From an uncultured Neisseriaceae bacterium (lineage in GTDB: Bacteria > Pseudomonadota > Gammaproteobacteria > Burkholderiales > Neisseriaceae): a DNA stretch of 64,000 bases. Positions 1 through 8,896 of the stretch are shown piece after piece. The stretch lies in NCBI GenBank assembly GCA_946481965.1, contig CAMLPN010000002.1, positions 51,654 through 115,653 on the forward strand, written 5' to 3'. Made by a program: the position numbers and the translations under genes. Numbering within the stretch: position 1 is the first letter of the stretch; each line of letters begins with the position of its first letter. The notes under the pieces were generated by a model that saw nothing but the letters and a program-made list of their open reading frames with translations, was not told the DNA's origin and made no database searches.

Positions 1-39
1 ATATATACAAATTTTATTATCATGGAAGGAAAAACAAAT

Positions 40-444
40 ATGAAAAAAATCCTTTTTTTATTATTGCTTCCAATAACCTGTTTCGCACAAAATGAAATAA
101 GTCATTTGGGGGAAAGTGGTACTCGGAGAATTAGTTCAGTCATAAATCACGGAGCTGGTTCATATCGGATAAATAGAGATCTAAAACAGGATTCAGATCG
201 TTATGGTAGTTATTTAAATCTTAATGCTGATGGTACTTTCACTTCATGAAGCTCGATGTCATGTGGTAACGATTGTTTTTATTGTTCGCACAGTACCTTT
301 AAAAAAGTTGATGAAACATATATACGATTACAAATCAATTAATATTCATATTCACAATCGGAACCTTGCTCAAGTGGAGGAATATCAGATACAAAACCAC
401 GATATTTGTGTATTTTTGAAATTAAATCCTCTGAATGGAGCTGA
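40..444 (+). pseudogene. Broken small secreted protein gene
   Basis: A good ribosome site (AAGGA at 26-30) precedes ATG 40, and the product begins with a clear signal peptide (MKKILFLLLLPITCFA, cleaved before QNE). The frame meets TGA at 247-249, but the same frame continues as protein-like, cysteine-containing sequence (SMSCGNDCFYC) to TAA at 340-342. It then runs on again (SEPCSSGGISDTKPRYLCIFEIK region) to TGA 442-444. Two in-frame stops with no frameshift suggest a recently inactivated exported protein of about 134 residues. The family is not recognised. A short functional 69-aa product from 40-249 cannot be excluded. Confidence 0.5.
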
Positions 445-449
445 GAGGT

Positions 450-667
450 TTAGCTTAATTCGGCATACATTTGTTTGAGTTTACGATTTTCAGCTTTCAG
501 CTGTTTTAACCACTTGATATCCGAAGATTGTAAACCGCCATATTTATCCCGCTATCAATAAAAGTTAGAGACTGCCATGCCATATTTAAAGTAAAGCTCT
601 TTGATAGGGATGCAGGCTTCAGTTTCCTTTAAAATAGATACAATTTGATGTTCTGAAAAATTTCCAT
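450..667 (-). pseudogene. IS3-family transposase OrfA remnant
   Basis: Read on the minus strand, the stretch gives NFSEHQIVSILKETEA, IPIKELYFKYGMAVSNFY, then two tandem stops (TGA TAG), then RDKYGGLQSSDIKWLKQL and KAENRKLKQMYAELS. This is the helix-turn-helix plus leucine-zipper pattern of IS3-group OrfA proteins (FSEHQIV..IL, YGGL..SDIKRLK.LE.EN..LKQMYA). The ATG at 667 follows an AAGGAG site, but the reading frame shifts directly after it. The OrfB integrase part is absent, since the next intact gene starts only 120 bp further on. It is dead and truncated, and shows past transposition beside the defence gene. Confidence 0.8.
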
Positions 668-785
668 ATTGAAATTCTCCTTAAAAATATCATAGAGAAT
701 TTTTTACTTTCTTGTTGTACAATTTTAGCAGATAGTTACATCGTGTATATATCAAAAAAATCACGAAATTTTTATAATCAAAGTC

Positions 786-3700
786 TTAAGTGAAAAAATA
801 AAAATCCTCTCCCACTAAAACATCATTTTCCAAATAATAAATCCCCGAAATATTCAGTCTCTTTTCTGTTGATTTTCTTGAATGATACATGGCAGTTTTT
901 TCTGACAGCACAGTCCAAATTACTCTGCAACCAGTCTTTTCTTGCAGTATTTCCAGATAATCCTTCCTAATTAATAAATTTGTTTCTTTATTGTTGCTAT
1001 AAAGAGATTCATCATATATAACCACCTCCCCATTATCGTTGACCCAAGAACCTGCAAATTGGTCGTTTTTAAGGTTTAAAGTTTCATGTAACAACTGAGT
1101 GGGAGCGGAAATATGATAAGACATATCATGATTTTTAATACCTTCTGAAATATGCCGTTCTGAGCATAAATAAACTTTTCCTATTATAGTTTTTTTTCTT
1201 ATGCCTCTATAAAATTCAATTTCTTGCCAGTCTGTACTACCATAATAATTACTCTCATAGATTTTTAATAATGGTGACCAGTAATATTCTAGATTAAAAA
1301 TATTGTTATAGCGCTGTACAGGCTCTGGCATTCGATTATCCATAAAATTTTTATTTTTTAGCTTTTTAACAACATTTTTAAAAACCTGCTCTTTCACAAG
1401 ATAGGCATTAACCGTGTACCACATAGATTGATATTCAGATAAAATATCTTCTTTCCCCAATTTTTTTTCTGGTCTGAACGCAATATGTCTATCTAATGAA
1501 AACCATTCATTGTTTTGATAAGAATTTAAAATTAATGACTTTGAGTTAATTAAATTAGCTGTAGATACAGCCCAGGATTCAAGATCGTTTCCCCAGTCAT
1601 TGTAAGTAGGTCTTTCTATTTCTCTAATATCAGACTTATTTGGCGAAATAAAACTTGGGTCAATATCCCTAAAAGATGGTTCAATAGAACCGTTATACCA
1701 TATTTGCTTTTTATCATCATTCCACCTAGTAGCAGGGTCTGTCATTTTTGTATGGTCAGATAATCTTGCAACTACTTCATACATAGCAAGCCATTGATAT
1801 TTTTTACCAATTCTTTCTATGGTATTGAGGAAACGAGAGTCAGAATACTGCTGTTGGTCAAATTTTCCATGTTTTTGAGCATCATAACCATATTTTTCAA
1901 AAATCAATTCAACAGCATAATTACTTAATTTATCAACATCAATATTTTTCCAATCATATAAATGTGATTGAAATGTATAACGTCCAAAATCACCATACCA
2001 ACCTACACCACGGCCGTATTCGGTTGTCATTGATGATAATATTGTATTTTGTTCCAAATAAAAATCAGGACTAGATTCATTTTCATATTCAATTTTATAT
2101 TTTTTATCAATTTCTTCATTAGTTGGTAAAATTACGGGTATTGGTGTACTTTTATATGGCGGTCGTATTCTTTCCAACGTCTTTAAGTCGCACTCTATTA
2201 GTTTATGGATATGAGAATATTCAATAATATTTCTAGCGAAATCCCTAACTAAAACATTAGGATAAACCTCTGATTGTAAGAATAAATCCTCAATTAAGAA
2301 GTAACACAATTTATCAATACCTTGATAATAAGATGATGAAAGCAATGCTCCATATGAAGCTGACAATACTCGTTCAAAAATATAAGGGTCATCAATGACG
2401 ATAAAGTGTTTAATTAGTTTCTCTGCAACATCAAGATTGTTTTGTAATAGTCTTGCCAATGCAATTGTAGCGTTATCTCTTAGTTGAATATAAGTGCTTG
2501 ATAAAATCCAACTAATTGCAATTGCTATTAGCAATCTACTGTTATGGGATAAACTCTCTGAAAATCCTTTTTGCTTTGCCCACTCTATTAAATCCATTAG
2601 CGCAGGGAAGGAATTATATTTATTTTCACTAATCACTGTAGTCCAATATGAATCTCTAATAGCTAAACTGCTTTTTGATAGGCAGCGATAAAGTTGATTT
2701 GCATTTAATGGGTGATTTTCTTTTCCCGCAACCTGATATTGCATATCAATAAATTTTTTTAATAAAGAATCATTTCTAAATATATTTTTATAAATAAATC
2801 TCTTACATTTAGCTAAACTAAAATTCTTATTATTTCTCCAATATAAGCTGTCAATAAACGCATCTCCTAGCAAATGATTATTAAATCTATCATTTTCACT
2901 AAAAATTTCAAAAAATTCAAAATTACTTCTTAAAGGTAACAATATAGATAAAAACCCTAGAACACCTTGAGATATAGTCTTACCACTATATGTTATTGTG
3001 TCATTGTCTATTTTTAAAAGATTTTTGAAATTATTAATATCTTCAATATTACTAATAATGACTTGAGCAGAAAAGTAATCATTAAATTTCTCATAAGAGA
3101 AAGTTAGAACCTCTTCCCCTCTAATCTGATAAGACATGAGTAAATTTTCTGAAATTAATTCCTGTAAAAATAAATTCTCATTGATATTTGTGAAATTTAG
3201 AGAAGCTAAAACATTTAATGCCTCTTCATATTTAATACTAGAAGAATTTGTATGAAAAATAGTTTCAGCAATTTTTAGTAGATATTTCTCAACATACTTT
3301 AATGATTTTCTATATTCAAATTTTTCTGAAACTTTTTCATTAATAACATCAATATATTTTTTAAAAATTTTATCAATATCAATGTCATCATATATTGAGC
3401 TAGATGTACTTTTTCTATATTCGCAATAAATTTTAAGAAATAATGGGTTTTTAAATTCATCTAACATCAGTGGTTCAGTTGGAAATGCTAATTGATAGTA
3501 GTCAAAAAAAGATTGAATAGCTTGATAAATATTGGTCTCAAAACCTTTATGCATTACTACATTAAGATAATTTTCGGCTATATCCGAATTTAAATTGGTT
3601 AAGATATTATCTTTATATTCACTTCTAATTGATAAAATAAGTGCTACCCACGGATATTTTTTAAACTTTTCAATAAAACCTGCTAATGTATCTTTCCACA

Positions 3701-4934
3701 ACTTTTGACCTTGTCCTTCATTTAAAGCATCAATAATAACAGGAACTCGTTCTTTCTGTATCTGTCCAATTGTATTTAATGCACCTAAGAATTCAGCTTC
3801 ATTACACTTCAATCTTAATTCATCTTGCAAAATTTGAGTCCAAGGATTGATCTGTGTCGTTAATCTTTGACCCAATATAAAAATACAAGGCTTATGTTGT
3901 AAAATTAAATGATTGGCAAAATCTCCCAATAAATGCGACTTACCTATACCGGCATCTCCATAAATAACCAAATATGGATAATCAATCAGATTGAATTGAG
4001 TACTTTTTAATTTATTGGATAGCTTTTCTAATTGATATATTTCAGAGCTAAACTGTTCCATTTCAATTTGGTTAGTTTGGTTAGTATTTAATAATTCAAT
4101 AAATTTATTTAAATTAGTGAAAATATGATTTCTTATTTCTTTTGGATTGACACAATCAGATATATACTTCCAATATTGATGAACATATTGAATTAAATCA
4201 TTAATAACCTCTTCCAACCTTACATTATTTTTAGTAAATTTTCCTTTAAAATTTTCCAATAACTTAAATAATGCATTAATTTCATTAAAAACATTATTTC
4301 TGGATAATTCGTTATAAATTATTGAGTTGAATAAAATAGCAATATCATCTATTTTTACATTGAATTCTTTACTGTATCTAGCACCCAAATTTTTTATTGA
4401 ACCATTGACGTGCTCTTGAAACCACATTTCAGAAAAGAATTCTTTATCAAACCAGTATTTAAGAATGCCGCTATTTTCTGGTTTCATTAATTTGTTGTTT
4501 AACTCAAAAGCTCCCCAGTATTCAATATCAATATTTATTTCTTGATTTAGAGCGAAATTTTTGCATTCATCAACAAATTCATTCCATCTATCTTGAAGAT
4601 ATCTTTTACCTTTAATTCTAGGATCTTGTTTGTCAATAGGACAGCAGACAATATATTTAATTAATCTAGGATGTGTTTTTAAAGCAGTTTGAAATGATTC
4701 TTTTATTTGTTTAAATTGCGGGTCTTGAATATCAAAGAAATATTTTGCCTGCCAACCAATTTCGTCACCATTCTCTAATACTAAATAGGCTTCAACACCA
4801 CCATCAGGTGCATCTATCCGTGTAAAATATCCTTTTTTTCTATTTTCACTAGATGCTAATTGACAAACTATCTCCTCAAAAGCTGTACGTTGAGACTGTT
4901 GGTAACTTTTTATTTGATGCCAGTTAATATCCAC
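786..4934 (-). CDS. Avs-like STAND NTPase with N-terminal PD-(D/E)xK nuclease
   Basis: A 1382-residue single-gene candidate anti-phage protein. Residues 1-170 look like a PD-(D/E)xK nuclease of the Mrr/Cap4 type: an FEE helix at 19-21, GGVE at 45-48 and a QAK motif (GWQAKYF) at 60-66. A STAND/NACHT-type ATPase follows, with Walker A GDAGIGKS at 326-333, Walker B VPVIIDALNEG at 397-407 and a sensor-like ILSIRSEY. The remaining ~800 residues are long, helical and repeat-like, ending in a distinct C-terminal domain. This is the layout of Avs (AVAST) proteins, in which the C-terminal part senses a phage protein and tetramerisation activates the nuclease. The gene is visibly richer in A+T than the core genes, stands alone, and sits between an IS remnant and decayed genes, suggesting horizontal acquisition. 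The frame is open throughout. I cannot assign the Avs type. Confidence 0.8.
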   Translation of the reverse strand: MDINWHQIKSYQQSQRTAFEEIVCQLASSENRKKGYFTRIDAPDGGVEAYLVLENGDEIGWQAKYFFDIQDPQFKQIKESFQTALKTHPRLIKYIVCCPIDKQDPRIKGKRYLQDRWNEFVDECKNFALNQEINIDIEYWGAFELNNKLMKPENSGILKYWFDKEFFSEMWFQEHVNGSIKNLGARYSKEFNVKIDDIAILFNSIIYNELSRNNVFNEINALFKLLENFKGKFTKNNVRLEEVINDLIQYVHQYWKYISDCVNPKEIRNHIFTNLNKFIELLNTNQTNQIEMEQFSSEIYQLEKLSNKLKSTQFNLIDYPYLVIYGDAGIGKSHLLGDFANHLILQHKPCIFILGQRLTTQINPWTQILQDELRLKCNEAEFLGALNTIGQIQKERVPVIIDALNEGQGQKLWKDTLAGFIEKFKKYPWVALILSIRSEYKDNILTNLNSDIAENYLNVVMHKGFETNIYQAIQSFFDYYQLAFPTEPLMLDEFKNPLFLKIYCEYRKSTSSSIYDDIDIDKIFKKYIDVINEKVSEKFEYRKSLKYVEKYLLKIAETIFHTNSSSIKYEEALNVLASLNFTNINENLFLQELISENLLMSYQIRGEEVLTFSYEKFNDYFSAQVIISNIEDINNFKNLLKIDNDTITYSGKTISQGVLGFLSILLPLRSNFEFFEIFSENDRFNNHLLGDAFIDSLYWRNNKNFSLAKCKRFIYKNIFRNDSLLKKFIDMQYQVAGKENHPLNANQLYRCLSKSSLAIRDSYWTTVISENKYNSFPALMDLIEWAKQKGFSESLSHNSRLLIAIAISWILSSTYIQLRDNATIALARLLQNNLDVAEKLIKHFIVIDDPYIFERVLSASYGALLSSSYYQGIDKLCYFLIEDLFLQSEVYPNVLVRDFARNIIEYSHIHKLIECDLKTLERIRPPYKSTPIPVILPTNEEIDKKYKIEYENESSPDFYLEQNTILSSMTTEYGRGVGWYGDFGRYTFQSHLYDWKNIDVDKLSNYAVELIFEKYGYDAQKHGKFDQQQYSDSRFLNTIERIGKKYQWLAMYEVVARLSDHTKMTDPATRWNDDKKQIWYNGSIEPSFRDIDPSFISPNKSDIREIERPTYNDWGNDLESWAVSTANLINSKSLILNSYQNNEWFSLDRHIAFRPEKKLGKEDILSEYQSMWYTVNAYLVKEQVFKNVVKKLKNKNFMDNRMPEPVQRYNNIFNLEYYWSPLLKIYESNYYGSTDWQEIEFYRGIRKKTIIGKVYLCSERHISEGIKNHDMSYHISAPTQLLHETLNLKNDQFAGSWVNDNGEVVIYDESLYSNNKETNLLIRKDYLEILQEKTGCRVIWTVLSEKTAMYHSRKSTEKRLNISGIYYLENDVLVGEDFYFFT

Positions 4935-5881
4935 TATAAAACCTGTTTAAATTGAAGATTTAAATTGATTTTGGGGCTGTTACAGACTATTCAACTCCAA
5001 TATTTTATTATTTCTCAATCTGGCTAAAAGCTTTTAAGTTCTTATCCTATCCTTCTCCTTTACCACCAAATGCCTCATTAATGCTACGCTTTCATACTCG
5101 TTATGGAGCCTGCTGCGCTCCTATAATATCGCTATTGCTTTATCAACAAAGTCTTTTCAGTACACATCAGGTAAATGCCATTATATATTCATCAATAGAA
5201 CCACTAGATTATAAAGTCCCCCGTCTCTATCGCTTAGCTTACGCTTGCAGATTGATAATCAATTACAGAGGGATTGGCACTCATGAAGTACACAGCCTTT
5301 ATGGGGAATTTTTAATATGCCCTTAATGTGAGGTCTAAATAAGACATAAGTCATGATTTGCACCATATCCAAAATTGTAACGGCAATCGATTTGTCCAAA
5401 TCGCTGTTTACGCTGAACATGGTTCCAATATAGCGGATACGTTGGTACAGCGTACATTCGTCCATAAAAAGACGTGGTAGTCTAGTGCGGTTATATGCTG
5501 TCGCCAATCATAGGTATCAACCATAAGATAAATTAAATGCCATAAGAGCTGCGTTCGTTGTCAATAGCGGTTTGTCACAAGGCTTGGTAGTTAATATTTT
5601 GTCTTCTCATGGTGTTCAGAAAGCAATATAAACTATTGAAGTAGTCGAAATTCTTGATGAGCCAAAAACGTAGCGCAGTATACGTTTGATTTATCCATCC
5701 AACGAATTTCTTCACAATTGCAAATGATCGAAATCTGCAAAATTTTTGCGGATTTCGACCGCTGTTCTTTAAAACTACGCTAATTCAGGATCTGTCGGAA
5801 TAATCCGAGTTGGGTTGATTTAGCCGTATACGTATACGTAATAGTAGTGCGTTTAGATATGGGCAGTATCAATTGCTGTCT
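4935..5881. other. Gene-free stretch with unrecognised coding remnants
   Basis: About 950 bp with no convincing intact gene. A minus-strand open stretch at 5259-5507 (containing RLPRLFMDECTLYQRIRY) and a plus-strand one at 5081-5326 look like fragments of real protein but have no ribosome site, no recognisable family and no matching neighbour. A minus-strand stretch around 5050-5120 reads like a basic C-terminus after an in-frame TAG. The most likely explanation is decayed mobile or accessory DNA. Confidence 0.4.
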
Positions 5882-6379
5882 TCACTTAGGTAAAGGTATA
5901 AGTTGATATTTACTTTTACCCGTTAAAAGTTGGTTAAATTTATCTAAAAACTCTGCTACATCTTTATTTTTACGCTCTGGAATGTCCAAATTAAAACTCT
6001 GACAGTTGATATAATGAGAATTAGTACAAAAACGAATTTTATACCCCGATCGATCAAACTCTGACACATGATACCGATTGTCTTCCGTTAAAAATATTTT
6101 TGGGATTGAATCAAAAAAATCATTAATACCAGTGTACATACTAATTGCTTCAACGTCTTCGCACCGAGTAACATTATTTTTTTTAGCACAAATTTTCTTG
6201 TATTTAGTAATATCTTTAGGTGTAATGCTAAAAAGTAATATTGAGTTAGGCTCTTCAGGTATTGATTGATAGATATTAAATTCAGCATAATCAGGATGGA
6301 GATAGATCATTTTTGCATCAGCAATAAAACCTATATTTAAAAGAAAAAATAACCAACTCCAAAAAAATTTTATTTTCAT
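5882..6379 (-). CDS. Predicted secreted protein, unknown family
   Basis: 165 residues with an N-terminal signal peptide (MKIKFFWSWLFFLLNIGFIADA) followed by a soluble domain with four cysteines (motifs KKICAKK, RCEDVE, RFCTNS, YINCQSF) that could form disulfides in the periplasm. An AAGGAGCG-type site precedes the start and overlaps the stop of an upstream reading frame ending NPEIELID. The last ~40 codons are duplicated as a fragment at 7191-7340. The context of small broken genes and a duplicated 3' end is reminiscent of toxin/immunity cassette regions, but no family is recognised and that role is speculation. Confidence 0.6.
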   Translation of the reverse strand: MKIKFFWSWLFFLLNIGFIADAKMIYLHPDYAEFNIYQSIPEEPNSILLFSITPKDITKYKKICAKKNNVTRCEDVEAISMYTGINDFFDSIPKIFLTEDNRYHVSEFDRSGYKIRFCTNSHYINCQSFNLDIPERKNKDVAEFLDKFNQLLTGKSKYQLIPLPK

Positions 6380-6391
6380 TATCGCTCCTTA

Positions 6392-6454
6392 ATCTATTAA
6401 TTCAATTTCAGGATTTTGTAGCTTATAGTCGCTTATGTCTCCATCATACATTCG
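6392..6454 (-). pseudogene. 3' tail of a lost gene upstream of the secreted protein gene
   Basis: Immediately upstream of the 5882-6379 gene, the minus strand reads MYDGDISDYKL and QNPEIELID, then TAA, with the stop touching the next gene's ribosome site. This is the usual arrangement of translationally coupled genes. The frame is closed by a TAG just before the methionine, so only the C-terminal tail of the former upstream gene survives. The acidic, tyrosine-rich tail does not identify a family. Confidence 0.35.
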
Positions 6455-6480
6455 CTAATTTATTTTATCCAGAAATATAT

Positions 6481-6636
6481 TTATTTTACATCATAATAGC
6501 TCTTACCAGCATAAGTATTCAATATGATATTATATTGGGCATCAGCAAAACAACTTTCTATTTTATATGCTGTAAAATTATTATGTTATCTGGGATCAAC
6601 AAAATCTAAGCCGGATAAAAATAGAGTTGTGGAGTG
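6481..6636 (-). pseudogene. Degenerate C-terminal gene fragment
   Basis: On the minus strand one frame reads LFLSGLDFVDPR, a TAA stop (6586-6588), then HNNFTAYKIESCFADAQYN and IILNTYAGKSYYDVK before TAA 6481-6483. The composition is protein-like on both sides of the stop, which suggests one inactivated gene rather than chance. No start codon or ribosome site is left. The family is unknown. Confidence 0.35.
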
Positions 6637-6850
6637 TTAATGAAGTTGTATTTATCTTGGTACTGAAATTTTCACTTTGTGCCCAACAATGAAATTTGCC
6701 ATGCTTTAAAGAGCAGCTTTTGACAGGATATCTTGTTACCAAAACAGCAGTCATTGTATAAAACAGCATTGTCAGAAAAAATCAATTAATTCATATACTT
6801 TATGACAACGAGCATTAACGAAACAAATTTTTAATTTTTGCACTACTCGT

Positions 6851-7180
6851 TTAAGGTAGAGGAATATAGCTTGATTTTCTTAAATAGGTTTCTGGTACAA
6901 ATTTAAAAATATCATCAGGATCCTAGATATGGTTCTTAAGGACGATCCAAAACCAATTTATACTAAAGTCAGTACAAATTGTGTGTGTAAGAATGATTGA
7001 GTTGGCAGATATTTTAATCAATGATGAGCGTTCGGATAAAACTTAATGACCATATTTACGATCCTCAATAGTGATGAAATATTCTGATGACTTGGTATTT
7101 AAGCCTTTGTCGTAAAGCTCAATAATAGTCATATCAACAACAGTAAAATAGGTTTTAATGTTTATGTTATTTGCTTTATT
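6851..7180 (-). pseudogene. Degenerate gene fragment with two internal stops
   Basis: The minus-strand frame reads KTYFTVVDMTIIELYDKG, LNTKSSEYFITIEDRKYGH, TAA, VLSERSSLIKISANS, then TAG and DPDDIFKFVPETYLRKSS before TAA 6851-6853. The continuity of plausible protein sequence across two stops in one frame indicates a decayed gene. It lies directly downstream (on the minus strand) of the duplicated cassette fragment at 7191-7340. No family is recognised. Confidence 0.4.
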
Positions 7181-7190
7181 TTTCCATTAT

Positions 7191-7340
7191 TAAAGGTTTA
7201 AATTGATATTTACTTTTACCTGTTAAAAGTTGGTTAAATTTATCTAAAAACTCTGCTACATCTTTAATCTTTACGATCTGGAATGTTCGGATCAAACCAA
7301 TAATAATTGTTAAGAGAATTAGCACCATAACGACCTATAT
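7191..7340 (-). pseudogene. Duplicated 3' fragment of the secreted-protein gene
   Basis: Bases from 7191 to about 7300 nearly match 5891 to about 6000, the 3' end of the intact secreted-protein gene 1300 bp away. The match then fades, although patches such as GAGAATTAGNAC persist further. A one-base length difference near 7266 shifts the frame, and no stop, signal peptide or start remains in register. This is a partial, non-functional second copy of the same gene family. Confidence 0.65.
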
Positions 7341-7426
7341 AGTCCTAAACATTATGCATTCTTTATGAAATTTGCATATAATTAAAACAATCGATGATTA
7401 AAAATAGATTTTAAAATAAAGTATTT

Positions 7427-7691
7427 TTATATTAGATTAAATGGTCTACTGAGTCCCATTGATGCTGTTTTTTTTAACCAAACAATTAAATTTCCATTTT
7501 TACCACTAGACCATATTATTTCTCTGATCGTATTGTCTCTGCTATTAATTTCTTTTTCTGTAAATATATTTTAGACTAATTCTGAATTCAGTAATGAAGT
7601 CATCTGTTTTCTCAATAAACATTTATATCAGTAATGCTATTCCAGAAAACTGGATGAATTCAATAAAACCATATGAAATAATTAAATATTC
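7427..7691 (-). pseudogene. Decayed small gene, frameshifted
   Basis: The minus strand reads EYLIISYGFIEFIQFSG, a TAA, then MFIEKTDDFITEFRISL. After a frame change it continues as NIFTEKEINSRDNTIREII, WSSGKNGNLIVWLKK and MGLSRPFNLI to TAA 7427-7429. Taken together this is about 85 residues of coherent, soluble-looking protein with one stop and one frameshift. The family is not recognised. Confidence 0.4.
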
Positions 7692-7908
7692 AGATTAAAT
7701 ATATCTTTGAAAAATAGAGATTTTTAAAATATGAATGTCGTCTATTAAAGCTGCCTAAAAACTCAGTCTATTGATAAATCAGGCTGTGGTTTGTTTGGTT
7801 AATCTGAGTAATGAGATTCTAAGCTAATAATGAGAAATCAAAAAAAATTGGTTAATATCATGTCAGATCAAATGGGCTTATTATTCTTTAAAATAGTCGT
7901 TTTAAACG

Positions 7909-7936
7909 TTGCTATTTTATACCGGTCTGCTAAAAT
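7909..7936 (+). promoter_or_regulatory. Candidate promoter of the greA leader
   Basis: TTGCTA (7909-7914) and TAAAAT (7931-7936) are separated by 16 bp, a reasonable sigma-70 promoter. Transcription would start near 7943, only about ten bases before the hairpin at 7954. Confidence 0.5.
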
Positions 7937-7953
7937 AACACATATGGAACTGC

Positions 7954-7986
7954 GCAAGCCGCCAAACACTGGTCGGCTTGCTTTTT
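7954..7986 (+). terminator. Leader hairpin/terminator before greA
   Basis: A perfect 8-bp stem GCAAGCCG / CGGCTTGC with a 12-nt loop is followed directly by TTTTTGTTTT. It lies between the candidate promoter and greA, so it would end a short leader RNA or attenuate greA. Confidence 0.6.
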
Positions 7987-8040
7987 GTTTTAATGCGAAT
8001 ACCGTTGTTGCACTTAACTGCGGTATCTTGGAGAAATACG

Positions 8041-8517
8041 ATGCAAAAAATTCCGTTGACCGTAATTGGTGCCGATTTGCTAAAACAGGAGCTGCAACAA
8101 CTCAAAAGCGTGGCTCGTCCTGCTGTGATTGAAGCAATTGCTGAAGCACGTTCGCATGGCGATCTGTCGGAAAATGCAGAATATGAAGCAGCAAAAGAAA
8201 AACAGGGCTTTATTGAGGGTCGTATTGCTGAAATTGAGCATAAACTTTCACTGGCACACATTATTGACCCAAAAGAAACTAATGCTGATGGTAAGGTAGT
8301 TTTTGGGGCTACTGTGAAAATGCAAGATCTGGAGACAGAAGAAGTGGTTAGTTACCAGATTGTTGGTGAAGATGAAGCGGATATCAAACAAGCAAAAATC
8401 TTTGTTGGTTCGCCCATTGCACGGGCATTGATTGGTAAAGAAGAAGGTGATGTAGCGGAAGTGCAAGCACCGGGTGGGGTGCGCGAATATGAAATTCTTG
8501 AAGTATTTTATATTTAA
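8041..8517 (+). CDS. greA: Transcription elongation factor GreA
   Basis: 158 residues, the usual GreA length. The N-terminal coiled coil carries the conserved [13 protein letters not shown] loop that enters the RNA polymerase secondary channel and stimulates transcript cleavage. The C-terminal part ([28 protein letters not shown]) is the FKBP-like domain. The start at 8041 is chosen because GGAG at 8030-8033 is well spaced and the product begins [18 protein letters not shown]. The longer frame from 7978 would run through the leader hairpin. It is transcribed convergently with yhbY across a shared terminator. Confidence 0.97.
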   Translation: MQKIPLTVIGADLLKQELQQLKSVARPAVIEAIAEARSHGDLSENAEYEAAKEKQGFIEGRIAEIEHKLSLAHIIDPKETNADGKVVFGATVKMQDLETEEVVSYQIVGEDEADIKQAKIFVGSPIARALIGKEEGDVAEVQAPGGVREYEILEVFYI

Positions 8518-8577
8518 ACTGTCTGCTTATAAAAAATGTTTACTGTTTTGCACTAATTTTGTCGGATGAAAATACGC

Positions 8578-8603
8578 AAGCGATTCATAAATGAATCGCT
8601 TTT
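8578..8603. terminator. Bidirectional terminator greA/yhbY
   Basis: AAGCGATTCAT and ATGAATCGCTT form an 11-bp arm pair, with T-rich sequence on the plus side, between convergent greA and yhbY. Confidence 0.7.
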
Positions 8604-8605
8604 GT

Positions 8606-8896
8606 TTATTCTGCTGATTCTGCTTTGGGGCGGAATAATACCAGTTGTTTACCAATGTGCTGAATTAATTCGGCGTCTGTCGCTTTACATAATTCTTCCG
8701 CGATTGCAATGCGCGCAGCGCGATCGTCACCAGCTACTTGCACTTTAATCAGTTCATGAGCATCAAGATTACGGTTGGTTTCGGTGATGACTTCGGTAGT
8801 CAGTCCGTGCTGACCAATCAGTACTACTGCATGTAATTGATGGGCACGTGCTTTTAATGCCTTTTTTTCTTTACTGTTTAATTTATTTGTTGCCAT
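8606..8896 (-). CDS. yhbY: Ribosome-associated RNA-binding protein YhbY (CRM domain)
   Basis: 96 residues matching the single CRM-domain YhbY family: LNSKEKKALKARAHQL, then the GxxG-type loop VLIGQHGLT, then NRNLDAHELIKVQV and QHIGKQLVLFRP. In bacteria YhbY binds the pre-50S ribosomal particle and assists large-subunit assembly. In many proteobacteria yhbY lies beside, and divergent from, rlmE-ftsH. Here the pair is kept but is separated by about 1 kb containing a decayed gene. Confidence 0.95.
   Translation of the reverse strand: MATNKLNSKEKKALKARAHQLHAVVLIGQHGLTTEVITETNRNLDAHELIKVQVAGDDRAARIAIAEELCKATDAELIQHIGKQLVLFRPKAESAE

Noticed and set aside
5081-5326. 81-codon plus-strand frame after the Avs-like gene
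   Set aside because: No ribosome site and mixed coding impressions on both strands; more likely decayed DNA than a gene.
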